Shown here: piece after piece, positions 17,911-26,564 of the stretch | How the letters are laid out: each line of letters begins with the position of its first letter | Position numbering within the stretch: position 1 is the first letter of the stretch | DNA from: Croceibacter atlanticus HTCC2559 | GTDB lineage: Bacteria > Bacteroidota > Bacteroidia > Flavobacteriales > Flavobacteriaceae | NCBI RefSeq assembly: GCF_000196315.1 | Contig: NC_014230.1 | Span: 1,818,001 to 1,882,000 of the forward strand | Direction of reading: 5' to 3' | DNA length: 64,000 nucleotides | Notes under the pieces: model-generated | What the model was told of the DNA's origin: nothing | Seen by the model: only the letters and a program-made list of their open reading frames with translations | Databases searched by the model: none | Made by a program: the position numbers and the translations under genes

Positions 17911-18744
17911 TTATTTAAAAGTTACGGTAACAGTATCTAAATAGGTAAGCCCAAATAGACTAGAGGCACCACCACTTGTTTGAGGGTTACTTCTGTACAT
18001 TGCCAGCTCTATGAAATCTGATGTATTAAAGATGGCAAGTTTCTTACCTTCATCATCAAATCGTTGTTCTTTATTTACCGTAAAATCAATTGCCTGGCTA
18101 TAACTGGTAAATATTTTAGAAATCTTTAAACTTCTCGCGTGTATGGTAAACGCTCTTCCTTTACCAATTGTCTCGAAAATAGACTTGCTAATATTGGTAA
18201 CCACATTACCATAATTGTCTATATATATTACGTGTCCTGTAATTTGTGTTAGGTCATTATTAGCTTGAGCTTTTAGGTAATGTAACTCTTTAATAGTTTC
18301 ACTAATTTTTCCGACAACCTCCAACGTACCTCCACGCGCTATGTGGCAAGCAACACTTACAAAAACATCTAGAACAGGAAAATTTGTCTTAATAGCATCG
18401 TGAATATTAATCTCAACTATCTTTTCAGGATTAATTTCTGAAGTAAGCAAACTCATAATTCCATTATCTGCACAAATAAAGAAATGCCCATCTAGTTTTA
18501 ATGCAAGATGTTTGTTTTCTGGGGTTAGCTCTGCATCTACACCAATAATATGAATGGTACCCTCAGGAAAACTTTTGTAGGCATTTTTTATAATGTACGC
18601 AGCCTCTGGAATGTGAAACGGAGAAATACTATGCGTAATATCTACAATACGCATATCTGGCATCTCATTATATATAGCACCCTTAACTGCACCAGCAAAA
18701 GGGTCTTTCTCCCCAAAATCTGTAGTAAGCGTAATTATAGCCAT
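17911..18744 (-). CDS. SAM hydroxide adenosyltransferase / SAM hydrolase (DUF62)
   Basis: A 277-residue protein with family motifs TLTTDFGEKDPFAGAVKG at the N-terminus, the strand IVDITHSISPF, FICADNGIMSLL and YIDNYGNVVTNI. Family members convert S-adenosylmethionine to adenosine and methionine with a water or hydroxide nucleophile. They belong to the same fold as fluorinase. The conserved Asp/Ser/Asn substrate positions appear present, and I see no chloride or fluoride loop. It is the first gene of the minus-strand block leading to gldF/gldG. Confidence 0.88.
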   Translation of the reverse strand: MAIITLTTDFGEKDPFAGAVKGAIYNEMPDMRIVDITHSISPFHIPEAAYIIKNAYKSFPEGTIHIIGVDAELTPENKHLALKLDGHFFICADNGIMSLLTSEINPEKIVEINIHDAIKTNFPVLDVFVSVACHIARGGTLEVVGKISETIKELHYLKAQANNDLTQITGHVIYIDNYGNVVTNISKSIFETIGKGRAFTIHARSLKISKIFTSYSQAIDFTVNKEQRFDDEGKKLAIFNTSDFIELAMYRSNPQTSGGASSLFGLTYLDTVTVTFK

Positions 18745-18811
18745 ATATAAAGGTTAATATTTAGATTTAAGAAATTAAGAATGAAAACACTTTATGAGGA
18801 TATATTTTCAT

Positions 18812-18819
18812 TAAATTTG
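18812..18819 (+). promoter_or_regulatory. TAnnTTTG-type -7 element upstream of the PhoH gene
   Basis: TAAATTTG matches the Bacteroidetes -7 consensus and lies 53 bases before the TTG start of the PhoH gene. No clear -33 element was seen. Confidence 0.35.
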
Positions 18820-18872
18820 TTAGACAAAACTATGCAATTAAACACAACTTTGTAAATAAATTCTACCGGCTT

Positions 18873-19826
18873 TTGAACGAACTTATCATAGAACTTTCCG
18901 AAATTAACCCACAAGAATTTTTTGGGTCACAAAATTCAAACATTCAGCTTCTTAAGAAATATTTTCCTAAGTTAAAACTTGTTGCAAGAGGCAATAAGTT
19001 AAAGGCTTTTGGAGATGAAGATCACTTAGAGGAGTTTGATAAACGCATGAGTATGCTAATGGAACATTTTTCTAAGTATAATAAGCTAGATGAAAATGTG
19101 ATAGAACGTGTGCTTACTAGCGACAAAAAATCTGATTACGAAACCTCTGCAACTAGTGGAGATGTGTTAGTTCATGGTGTTAGCGGAAAACTTATTAAAG
19201 CACAGACGGCAAACCAACGTAAGTTGGTTGATCTTATGAGTAAGAACGATATGGTTTTTGCAATAGGACCTGCAGGAACAGGAAAAACGTATACAGGTGT
19301 AGCATTAGCTGTAAAAGCGTTAAAGGATAAAGAAGTAAAACGTATTATCTTAACACGACCTGCAGTTGAAGCTGGTGAAAATTTAGGATTTCTTCCTGGA
19401 GATTTAAAAGAAAAATTAGATCCTTATATGCAGCCTTTGTATGATGCGTTGCGAGATATGATACCTCATGAAAAGCTAGAAACGTATATAGAAAAAGGAG
19501 TTATACAAATTGCACCAATGGCATTTATGCGTGGGCGTACTTTAGATAATGCCTTTGTTATTTTAGATGAAGCACAAAACACTACGCATGCACAAATGAA
19601 AATGTTTTTAACCCGTATGGGTAAAAGTGCAAAATTTATGATAACAGGAGATCCTGGGCAAATAGATTTACCAAGACGAATTATTAGTGGTCTTAAAGAA
19701 GCTATTTTAGTGCTTAAGGATACAGAAGGTATTGGCATGGTGTATTTAGATGACAAAGATGTAATACGCCATAAACTTGTTAAAAAGGTTATTGAAGCTT
19801 ACAAAGCTATTGAAAACCAAAGCTAG
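18873..19826 (+). CDS. PhoH-family P-loop ATPase
   Basis: A 317-residue cytoplasmic protein. A small N-terminal domain is followed by the PhoH ATPase with GPAGTGKTY (132-140), RPAVEAGENLGFLPGD, Walker B FVILDEAQNTT and TGDPGQIDLP. PhoH-like proteins are probable RNA-associated ATPases or helicases, often linked to YbeY and ribosome quality. Translation appears to start at TTG (MNELIIELSEINPQEFFGSQ), which fits the family N-terminus; no ATG precedes it in frame. It is divergent from the SAM hydrolase and 49 bases upstream of purC. Confidence 0.93.
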   Translation: MNELIIELSEINPQEFFGSQNSNIQLLKKYFPKLKLVARGNKLKAFGDEDHLEEFDKRMSMLMEHFSKYNKLDENVIERVLTSDKKSDYETSATSGDVLVHGVSGKLIKAQTANQRKLVDLMSKNDMVFAIGPAGTGKTYTGVALAVKALKDKEVKRIILTRPAVEAGENLGFLPGDLKEKLDPYMQPLYDALRDMIPHEKLETYIEKGVIQIAPMAFMRGRTLDNAFVILDEAQNTTHAQMKMFLTRMGKSAKFMITGDPGQIDLPRRIISGLKEAILVLKDTEGIGMVYLDDKDVIRHKLVKKVIEAYKAIENQS

Positions 19827-19875
19827 AATAACCTAAGACAATCACAACAATTTATAACCCTATCAACGCATTGCA

Positions 19876-20826
19876 ATGAATACGATTACAGAGTCAAATT
19901 TTACGTTTCCAGGTCAAACAGATGTATATAAAGGAAAGGTAAGAGACGTTTATACATTAAATGATGGTAGGTTGGTTATGGTAGCATCAGACAGGTTAAG
20001 TGCTTTCGATGTTGTTATGCCAAAAGGAATACCATATAAAGGACAAATACTAAATCAAATAGCCACAAAGATGATGGCTGCTACAGAAGATTTAGTACCT
20101 AATTGGTTACAAGCAACACCAGATCCTAATGTTGCTGTGGGTATAGCTTGTGAACCATTTAAAGTAGAAATGGTTATAAGAGGATATTTGTCTGGGCACG
20201 CAGCAAGAGAATATAAAGCAGGAAAACGAATTCTTTGTGGCGTAGCTATGCCAGATGGTATGAAAGAGAATGATAAATTTCCAGAACCTATAATAACTCC
20301 TGCAACTAAAGCAGAGAAAGGTGATCATGATGAAGATATCTCGAAAGAAGATATTCTTAAACGTGGCATTGTTTCTAAAGAAGATTATACGGTATTAGAA
20401 GACTATACTAAAAAGCTTTTTAAACGCGGCAGCGAACTTGCAGACAAGCGCGGATTAATACTTGTAGATACTAAATATGAATTTGGGAAAACTTTAGACG
20501 GAAAAATCCTACTCATTGATGAAATTCATACACCAGATTCTTCTAGATATTTTTATAAAGAAGGTTATGCAGATCGTCAAAACGCTGGTGAAGCCCAGAA
20601 ACAGTTATCTAAGGAGTTTGTTAGGCAATGGTTAATTGCAAATGATTTTCAAGGTTTTGAAGGACAAACTATTCCTGAAATGAGTGATGCTTATATTAAA
20701 TCTGTCTCAGATCGTTATATTGAGCTTTACGAAAACATTACAGGTGAGGCTTTTATAAAATCAGATATTTCTAATATTACTTCAAGAATATCGAAGAATT
20801 TAATAGAATACTTGAAAGAAAATTAA
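19876..20826 (+). CDS. purC: phosphoribosylaminoimidazolesuccinocarboxamide (SAICAR) synthase
   Basis: A 316-residue enzyme joining aspartate to CAIR in purine synthesis. Signatures are [47 protein letters not shown] and [12 protein letters not shown]. It is of the long form, closer in length to yeast ADE1 (about 306) than to the common bacterial form of about 240 residues. It is probably co-transcribed with the PhoH gene. Confidence 0.96.
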   Translation: MNTITESNFTFPGQTDVYKGKVRDVYTLNDGRLVMVASDRLSAFDVVMPKGIPYKGQILNQIATKMMAATEDLVPNWLQATPDPNVAVGIACEPFKVEMVIRGYLSGHAAREYKAGKRILCGVAMPDGMKENDKFPEPIITPATKAEKGDHDEDISKEDILKRGIVSKEDYTVLEDYTKKLFKRGSELADKRGLILVDTKYEFGKTLDGKILLIDEIHTPDSSRYFYKEGYADRQNAGEAQKQLSKEFVRQWLIANDFQGFEGQTIPEMSDAYIKSVSDRYIELYENITGEAFIKSDISNITSRISKNLIEYLKEN

Positions 20827-20933
20827 TTGATTTCTTCGTTTTTAGACTTTTTTAACAAAATATTTCGCTTCTGCACAAGCATTAACAGTCTTCACTTTGT
20901 TAAATAAAATACCATTTTAAGTTTTTTTTAATA

Positions 20934-20976
20934 AAATAGATAATCATGTTAAAAAAATTAACATGATTATCTATTT
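20934..20976. repeat. perfect 19-bp inverted repeat with 5-base loop
   Basis: The arm AAATAGATAATCATGTTAA (20934-20952) is exactly complementary to 20958-20976, with loop AAAAA. The hairpin is not followed by a T run on either strand, so it is not a standard terminator. It lies 108 bases after the purC stop and may end or stabilise that transcript, or bind a protein. Confidence 0.8.
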
Positions 20977-21062
20977 ATAAATGGTTATTCTTAATATAAT
21001 CTTAATTTTTTATTTGAAGCTATGTATTTTCAGCATTTCATAATTATTCAAATAATACTTTG

Positions 21063-21085
21063 TTATGGTTTAACCATAATTTTTA
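21063..21085. repeat. short dyad TTATGGTT/AACCATAA followed by T residues
   Basis: An 8-bp dyad (21063-21070 and 21072-21079) separated by one base is followed by TTTTTATT. It is either a weak terminator or a protein-binding dyad upstream of the T9SS cargo gene. Confidence 0.45.
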
Positions 21086-21208
21086 TTATGCGTGTACAAT
21101 AATTCTTGTTAATATATTCTTAAATAGATTTCAGTGTTGTTAAAATTCAAGAAGAGGTGCAATACAGTTGTAAATTGTATTTGTATTAAAAATTTAAATC
21201 CTCTTATT

Positions 21209-22270
21209 ATGAAAACAACATTACAAATTACGACTGCAGCGCTTTTCGCAGCAACTTTACTTTCTTCTTCCAATCTTTCTGCTCAAGTTGACCCAATAAT
21301 CACCTTAAGTGAAGATCACATGATTTATTTTCAAGGTTTGCCACAAGCAAGTTTATCTACTTATTTAGATAATAGCGATAATCAAAATATTACTAGAGAT
21401 GGAGATATGCTTTATCTAGATAATGCAAACCCAGTTGATTTATCTGACCTACGTGATAACACAGACAATCAATACCTATTAAAATTTGGACACACCTTAT
21501 TATTAGAAGATGGTGGTTCTGTAGATTTTTCAGAGTATGCTCAAAATGCTCACAGAGATGGTGATATGCTATTGATAGACAATGCTGATCCTGTTGATTT
21601 ATCTGACCTTAGAGATAATACAGATAACCAGTACCTTTTAAAGTTTGGCCATATGTTATTATTAGAAGATGGTGGCTCTGTAGATTTTTCTAGCTATATG
21701 GATAATACAGACGAGCAAACAATTTCTGCTACAACAAGTGCAAACAACTTAAGACTAAGTATTTCTAATGGTAATGATATCGATATTGATATGGCACCAG
21801 TTTTTGAAGAACATAAATTAGCTATTAAAGCTTTACTTTTACAAGTTGAAGCTTTAACTGAACGTGTAACAGCATTAGAAGCTTGTTCTTGTCAGACTAT
21901 TAAAACAACTGGGCAAAACAAGCCACAAACAATTGAAGCTAATGGCGGTCCTAATGCTAGAGGAACACAAACTCAAACTCAAGATGTAGACGCTAAAGTG
22001 ACTACAGAAAACTCTGCAAAACTTTACCAAAATATACCTAACCCTTTTCAGGCTACAAGTTCTATCAAGCTTTTTGTGCCAGAACAAGCTAAGTCTGCAG
22101 TAGTTAAATTTTCAAATACTAGTGGGAAAACAGTTTCTTCAATAGATCTTACTCAACGAGGATATTCTGAATTAGATGTAAACGCATCAGATTTGTCTGC
22201 TGGAATCTACTTATATACTTTATACGTAGATGGAAAATTAATTTCAACAAGAAAGATGGTAGTTAAATAA
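21209..22270 (+). CDS. secreted repeat protein with T9SS C-terminal sorting domain
   Basis: A 353-residue exported protein. The signal peptide (about 1-25) ends SNLSAQ. Residues 64-169 are two tandem 53-residue repeats beginning DGDMLYLDNANPVDLSDL and DGDMLLIDNADPVDLSDL; the period is exactly 159 bases at DNA level. A DNTDEQ...LRLSISNG segment of tail-fibre-like style follows, then a short coiled coil (about 195-228) with a CSC motif. A Gln/Thr-rich linker leads to a type A sorting domain (about 270-353: YQNIPNPF, ASDLSAGIYLYTLYVDGK, STRKMVVK). It is exported and attached by T9SS; ligand unknown. The start is the ATG before the signal peptide; an upstream in-frame extension to 21134 is non-signal-like. 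Confidence 0.85.
   Translation: MKTTLQITTAALFAATLLSSSNLSAQVDPIITLSEDHMIYFQGLPQASLSTYLDNSDNQNITRDGDMLYLDNANPVDLSDLRDNTDNQYLLKFGHTLLLEDGGSVDFSEYAQNAHRDGDMLLIDNADPVDLSDLRDNTDNQYLLKFGHMLLLEDGGSVDFSSYMDNTDEQTISATTSANNLRLSISNGNDIDIDMAPVFEEHKLAIKALLLQVEALTERVTALEACSCQTIKTTGQNKPQTIEANGGPNARGTQTQTQDVDAKVTTENSAKLYQNIPNPFQATSSIKLFVPEQAKSAVVKFSNTSGKTVSSIDLTQRGYSELDVNASDLSAGIYLYTLYVDGKLISTRKMVVK
21398..21715 (+). repeat. two tandem 159-bp coding repeats
   Basis: Copies begin at 21398 and 21557. At protein level they differ at few positions (for example YLDNAN versus LIDNAD, and EYAQNA versus SYMDNT), which indicates internal duplication within the T9SS cargo gene. Confidence 0.8.
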
Positions 22271-22293
22271 TGATTTAACTTTATTAGAATATT

Positions 22294-22326
22294 AAAAAAG
22301 CTTCAGTTAATTCTGAAGCTTTTTTT
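22294..22326 (+). terminator. intrinsic terminator of the T9SS cargo gene
   Basis: A 13-bp stem (22294-22306 with 22313-22325, core GCTTCAGTTAATTCTGAAGC) runs into a T tract. The same hairpin in reverse complement ends the facing OmpA gene. Confidence 0.88.
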
Positions 22327-22755
22327 GTGCTTTAAACTTTCGTGTATCTACAAAATGTTAACTATATACTAGATTCTTTAAAATTCTTTGTTTCCTAAGG
22401 TTTAAAGACTTTTTAGTTATAAGGTGAGTTTGTTATCTATGACAAGCTAAACAAGCTTAAAAAAGATACAAGGTTAAGGTCTCAATAAAGATGTTCTGCA
22501 GACTCTATAGTTTTATTTCATAATAAGACTGAGTGACAATATCTTAAAAACTAGTTCTAAGAATGCTTAAAATTAAGTAGCTCTCAATTATAAGGGTATA
22601 GCTAAACCTGTTGAATTGTACTCTTATAAATATAGCCTTGACAAGATGAGTTAATACTTATGGATAGATACTTCTTATGCTTCAGAAACAACCTGAAGCG
22701 ATAGAATACTATTAGCTAATATGGTAGTCTTAAAGACTAAAATATAGGGTATAAA
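22327..22755. other. gene-poor interval between convergent terminators
   Basis: About 430 bases without a supportable gene. It contains several short inverted repeats: GCTTCAG 22679-22685 with CTGAAGC 22693-22699, TAGTCTTAAAGACTA near 22724-22738, and an imperfect TATAAG/CTTATA pair around 22590-22630. It could be decayed sequence or an unrecognised RNA. Confidence 0.6.
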
Positions 22756-22787
22756 AAAAAGGCTTCAGAATTAACTGAAGCCTTTTT
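22756..22787 (-). terminator. terminator of the OmpA-family gene (bidirectional hairpin)
   Basis: A 13-bp stem (22756-22768 with 22775-22787) has core GCTTCAGAATTAACTGAAGC. On the minus strand it is followed by eight T residues, and it begins 26 bases after the OmpA stop. Confidence 0.88.
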
Positions 22788-22812
22788 AATATTTATAAAA
22801 GAGTAGGTGTGA

Positions 22813-24087
22813 TTAGTTCAATTTGAAAGTCACACGTCTCATTAATTGTCTTGCGTATTTAGAAGACTTGTCCACAGAGTTGTCTTCGCCACCACCTTTA
22901 ACAGTTAGTCTGCTTGCAGATACTCCAGAAGCAACTAAGATGTCATTAATTTTCTGTGCACGTTGCTCAGATAATTTTTGGTTGTAAGCTTCGTTACCAA
23001 TTTCATCAGCATAACCTACTAAAGTAGCGTTAGCGTCTGTATTAGCATTCATATACTTTACTAAGTAGTTAATAGCTTCAAGAGAGTAAACAGAAGGCTC
23101 TTCGCTGTTAAACTTAAAGTATACGTTTACGTAACCTTTGTCAATTAATTCAGCAATTACGTCATCACCATTAACTGTAGTTTCAGATCCAGTTTTTAAG
23201 TATCTAGCATCTAAAGCAGATTCCATTTCATCTGGAATACCATTTTTGTTTAAGTCGATAGCTTGACCACGAGTATTAACAGCTACACCAGACTCAGTTC
23301 TGTTGTCTTGGTCTAAGTAGTTTGGCACACCATCTTTATCGTCATCTATCATATCATTCTCTATTTTAGCAATACGCATTCTAAGAGAATCCATTTCTTC
23401 TTCTAAAGCATCAGCTTCGTAATACCAGTCTGCGTGAGTAGAAGCACTTCCTAAGTTAATAGAGATACCAGCAGATACATTTACAAGCATACTGTTAAAA
23501 CCTCTTGCAGCATTATCGCCAGCAATAGATCTTACAGAAGATTGTCCATCCCAAGTAACATCTTGTCCTACGTGACCAATAATAGAAAGGTCTGTAGTGA
23601 AAGTTACACGCTCGCTTAATTTAAATTGAGGTGTTACACCAAGAATTGCGTGAAACATAGCATCGTCTTCATCTGCACCAAAGTTAATATCATCAGCTTT
23701 AGCAGAAGAATATCCGAAACCACCATGTCCTAAGATTGTAAACCAATCTGTAAATGTGTTAAAGTCTAAAATAGTACCTAAATTAGCTACACCTTGAATA
23801 GAACCTCTGTAATAGTTGTTCTTAAATTCTAAGTTACTATCATTGTCGTTTTCGATATTGTTGTAACCAAAATCTAGCTTTACACCAAATTTATTGTTGA
23901 ACATATATCGTGCACCTACAGAACCTTGGAAAAAAGTAGCCTCATCTGCTACGTATCCAGGAGTGAAAGGTCTTGTTGCTTTACTAGCACCACCTTGTAA
24001 CTCGATAGACCATTTATTGTAGTCTGCCTCTTGAGCCACTATTGTGCCTGTAAGTAATAATAATCCAATTAATAAAATTTTCTTCAT
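22813..24087 (-). CDS. OmpA-family outer membrane protein with calcium-binding repeats
   Basis: A 424-residue protein. The signal peptide (about 1-19, ending IVAQ) precedes an N-terminal eight-strand barrel-like domain (about 20-220). A linker with thrombospondin type 3 Asp repeats (DDDKDGVPNYLDQD, DLNKNGIPDEME, about 245-290) leads to an OmpA peptidoglycan-binding domain (about 308-424: VYFKFNSEEPSV, VGYADEIGNEAYNQKLSEQR, LMRRVTFKLN). It tethers the outer membrane to peptidoglycan and is probably abundant, given its promoter box and strong terminator. Confidence 0.93.
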   Translation of the reverse strand: MKKILLIGLLLLTGTIVAQEADYNKWSIELQGGASKATRPFTPGYVADEATFFQGSVGARYMFNNKFGVKLDFGYNNIENDNDSNLEFKNNYYRGSIQGVANLGTILDFNTFTDWFTILGHGGFGYSSAKADDINFGADEDDAMFHAILGVTPQFKLSERVTFTTDLSIIGHVGQDVTWDGQSSVRSIAGDNAARGFNSMLVNVSAGISINLGSASTHADWYYEADALEEEMDSLRMRIAKIENDMIDDDKDGVPNYLDQDNRTESGVAVNTRGQAIDLNKNGIPDEMESALDARYLKTGSETTVNGDDVIAELIDKGYVNVYFKFNSEEPSVYSLEAINYLVKYMNANTDANATLVGYADEIGNEAYNQKLSEQRAQKINDILVASGVSASRLTVKGGGEDNSVDKSSKYARQLMRRVTFKLN

Positions 24088-24112
24088 TGCGGTTGTTTTT
24101 GTTTAACATGGG

Positions 24113-24120
24113 CAAAGATA
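24113..24120 (-). promoter_or_regulatory. -7 element of the OmpA-family gene
   Basis: The minus strand reads TATCTTTG (TAnnTTTG), 26 bases upstream of the start codon, consistent with a Bacteroidetes sigma-A promoter. Confidence 0.55.
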
Positions 24121-24161
24121 ATGTTAATCAAAGGACTATGTGTTAAAAAAAATTAAAATAA

Positions 24162-24569
24162 TTAGGCAACTTCTAGTGTTTCAAACAGCTGTATTTGAGA
24201 CTGTAAGCGTTCTGTTGTAAGATTCATCATACGTTTGTTAAGAGCAGATGAATCATTTATATAGGTTAAATATTCTAATTTAGTAAACTGTCCTATTAGA
24301 ATTCCTTTCAGGCTATTCCTAAATTTTATATCTTTCTGAATTGCATTTTCTATATATGCAAACCGCTTTTCTGCATTTAACTTGTAAAACAGGTTTTTGT
24401 GTTTTCTTATATAATTTCTAAAAACTTCAATTAATAAATCATTCTGTAATTTAAGTATAGGCCTAATGGTTTCGTTTTGAAATTTCTCTCCAGAACTTGT
24501 GCTTGCAGTAACTGTTGCAGTTACAATTTTAGGACGCAGTGCTTTAATTTCTCTGTCTCTATCATTCAT
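24162..24569 (-). CDS. conserved flavobacterial protein of unknown function
   Basis: A 135-residue soluble protein starting MNDRDREIKALRPKIVTATV. It contains ETIRPILKLQNDLLIEVFRNYI, KNLFYKLNAEKRFAYIENAI and FRNSLKGILIGQFT, and is helical and basic. I have seen such sequences labelled glyoxalase, but no glyoxalase metal motif is visible, so I give no function. The frame stays open upstream to 24791, but that part overlaps the divergent aldehyde dehydrogenase start and looks non-coding. The 24569 ATG is therefore used. Confidence 0.8.
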   Translation of the reverse strand: MNDRDREIKALRPKIVTATVTASTSSGEKFQNETIRPILKLQNDLLIEVFRNYIRKHKNLFYKLNAEKRFAYIENAIQKDIKFRNSLKGILIGQFTKLEYLTYINDSSALNKRMMNLTTERLQSQIQLFETLEVA

Positions 24570-24725
24570 AATAAGATCATTTTCTATTAAATTTAACGAT
24601 ACTTTAAATACTATCTTGTAAGTAGTCACTTTAGTTTTTAACGTGTTATAAACACTTTGCGTTAAACTACTACTAATAGCTGTAGGAGAGCCATAAGCAT
24701 TTTGTAATTTTATAAAAAACAGTTT

Positions 24726-26075
24726 ATGAAATCTATAAATCCTTATACAGGAGAAACCATACAAACATTTCCGCAGTTTACGCCATCTCAAGTAAGTGCT
24801 TCAATAACTAAAGCACACGAAGCTTTTTTTTCTTGGAAGAAAACCTCATTTAGTGAGCGTTCTAACTTAATGCGTTCTGTAGCTAAAGGATTAAGAGAAC
24901 ATAAAGATAAATACGCTAAAACAATGACCCTTGAAATGGGTAAGCCCATTGCTCAAGCTAAAGCAGAAATTGATAAATGTGCTTGGTTATGTGAATACTA
25001 TGCAGATACTGCAGAGCAACATTTAACTTCTAAGATAATTAAGACAGATGCTGCAAAAAGCTATGTAAACTACGAACCTATTGGTGTTGTCTTGGCGGTT
25101 ATGCCATGGAATTATCCTTTCTGGCAAGTATTTAGGTTCATTGTACCTGCATTAATGGCTGGAAATGTTGGCGTTTTAAAGCATGCAAGTAATGTTATGG
25201 GCTGTGCAGAACATATAGAAGCTGTGTTTATAAATGCTGGCTTCCCAAAGCATTGTTTTCAGAATTTACCAATAAATTCAAGCAAGGTTGAAGCTATTAT
25301 TAGGCACAAACATATTAAAGCGGTTACCTTAACAGGTAGTAAACCTGCTGGTAGTATGGTTGCAAGTGTGGCAGGCGAAGAAATTAAAAAGTCTGTACTT
25401 GAACTTGGTGGTAGTAATGCACTGGTTGTTTTTAAAGATGCAGAAATAGATAATACTGTAGCAACATGTGTACAAGCAAGATTTCAAAATACAGGGCAAA
25501 GTTGTATAGCAGGAAAACGATTGTTATTACATAAATCTATTGAAGAAGAGTTTCTTGATAAATTGAAAAAAGAAGTAATTGCTTTAAAAAGCGGGAATCC
25601 TTTAGAGGAAGATACCTATATAGGAACAATGGCCAGAGAAGATTTAGCTGAAGAATTGGAAGAGCAATTAAAAGCTTCGGTTAAAGAAGGCGCTAAAATT
25701 TTAATAGGAGGAAAGCGAACCAATGCTTACTTTGAGCCAACTATAGTTACTAATGTAACACCAGAAATGTCAATTTTTAAAGAAGAAACATTTGGACCTG
25801 TTTTATCTGTAACTATATTTAATACAGATGAAGAGGCAGTTGAATTAGTAAATCAATCAGATTTTGGATTAGGAGTTTCGATATTTACTGAAAACGATTC
25901 TAAAATTGAAAAACTAATTCCGTTGTTTGAAGATGGTGCTGTATTTGTAAATGAGCTGGTAAAAAGTGATCCGCGATTACCATTTGGTGGAACAAAAATT
26001 TCAGGTTATGGTAGGGAGTTGTCTGAAGATGGTATAAAAGAGTTTGTAAATAAAAAGACAGTTTACATTAAGTAG
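24726..26075 (+). CDS. NAD(P)-dependent aldehyde dehydrogenase, succinate-semialdehyde type
   Basis: A 449-residue aldehyde dehydrogenase. MPWNYPFWQVFRFIVPALMAGN is the cofactor-pocket strand, E226 in LELGGSN is the general base, and C260 in NTGQSCIAGKR is the nucleophile. EETFGPVLSV and LPFGGTKISGYGRELS complete the fold. Length and sequence style match short bacterial succinate-semialdehyde dehydrogenases (Sad/GabD-like), which make succinate from its semialdehyde. The substrate is not certain from sequence alone. It converges on rlmH with a 14-base gap. Confidence 0.88.
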   Translation: MKSINPYTGETIQTFPQFTPSQVSASITKAHEAFFSWKKTSFSERSNLMRSVAKGLREHKDKYAKTMTLEMGKPIAQAKAEIDKCAWLCEYYADTAEQHLTSKIIKTDAAKSYVNYEPIGVVLAVMPWNYPFWQVFRFIVPALMAGNVGVLKHASNVMGCAEHIEAVFINAGFPKHCFQNLPINSSKVEAIIRHKHIKAVTLTGSKPAGSMVASVAGEEIKKSVLELGGSNALVVFKDAEIDNTVATCVQARFQNTGQSCIAGKRLLLHKSIEEEFLDKLKKEVIALKSGNPLEEDTYIGTMAREDLAEELEEQLKASVKEGAKILIGGKRTNAYFEPTIVTNVTPEMSIFKEETFGPVLSVTIFNTDEEAVELVNQSDFGLGVSIFTENDSKIEKLIPLFEDGAVFVNELVKSDPRLPFGGTKISGYGRELSEDGIKEFVNKKTVYIK

Positions 26076-26089
26076 CTATAGGTAATTTA

Positions 26090-26563
26090 CTATTGATGGT
26101 GATAAGGCTCATTCCTTAAAATTGTAAATGCACGGTATAACTGTTCAATAAAAAACACACGAATCATTTGATGTGAAAATGTCATTTTTGAAAGTGAAAG
26201 TTTACTATTTGCTCTGCTATAAACCTCCGTGGAAAATCCATAAGGACCACCAATTATAAAAACAAGACGTTTTAAACCTGTGTTCATTCGTTTTTGAAGA
26301 TAAGCAGAGAAGTTAACAGAATTAAACTCTTTACCATTTTCATCAAGAAGAATAACAAAATCTGAAGTTTCTAACTGTTTCATAATTAGTTTGCCTTCCT
26401 CGTTCTTCTGTTGTTCTACAGAAAGGTTTTTAGTATTCTTTATATCTGGGATAATTGTAAAGTCAAAATTTATATAGTGGCCTAATCGTTTAGTATATAT
26501 ATCTGTGAGCTCTTCAATTAATTTTTGGTCTGTTTTGCCAATGGCATATAATTGTATGTTCAT
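26090..26563 (-). CDS. rlmH: 23S rRNA (pseudouridine1915-N3)-methyltransferase RlmH
   Basis: A 157-residue SPOUT methyltransferase. The knot motifs are FVILLDENGKEFNS and FIIGGPYGFSTEVY, and the conserved C-terminus is FSHQMIRVFFIEQLYRAFTILRNEPYHHQ-like. It modifies pseudouridine 1915 in helix 69 of 23S rRNA using SAM. A one-base gap separates it from the upstream small exported-protein gene. Confidence 0.95.
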   Translation of the reverse strand: MNIQLYAIGKTDQKLIEELTDIYTKRLGHYINFDFTIIPDIKNTKNLSVEQQKNEEGKLIMKQLETSDFVILLDENGKEFNSVNFSAYLQKRMNTGLKRLVFIIGGPYGFSTEVYSRANSKLSLSKMTFSHQMIRVFFIEQLYRAFTILRNEPYHHQ

Positions 26564-26564
26564 T

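Larger units (their letters stand above)
20827..21208. other. 382-base AT-rich intergenic region with two inverted repeats
   Basis: No gene is supported here. The region holds a long perfect hairpin (20934-20976) and a short dyad followed by T residues (21063-21085), both annotated separately. The remainder is very AT-rich, and I see no convincing TAnnTTTG box before the 21209 gene. Confidence 0.7.

Noticed and set aside
21134-21208. Upstream extension of the T9SS cargo protein
   Set aside because: It would place 25 charged and Cys-containing residues before an otherwise normal signal peptide. The ATG at 21209 fits export.
21398-21715. Tandem repeat considered as CRISPR or minisatellite
   Set aside because: There are only two copies, with no spacers, an exact multiple of three, and they lie within a coding frame. 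They are a protein-domain duplication.
22294-22787. Inverted hairpins considered as the ends of an insertion sequence
   Set aside because: No transposase frame or target duplication lies between them, and each hairpin has the T tract expected of a terminator for its adjacent gene.
24570-24791. N-terminal extension of the minus-strand unknown protein
   Set aside because: The extra 74 residues overlap the start of the divergent aldehyde dehydrogenase and have non-coding composition. The ATG at 24569 opens the conserved-looking part.
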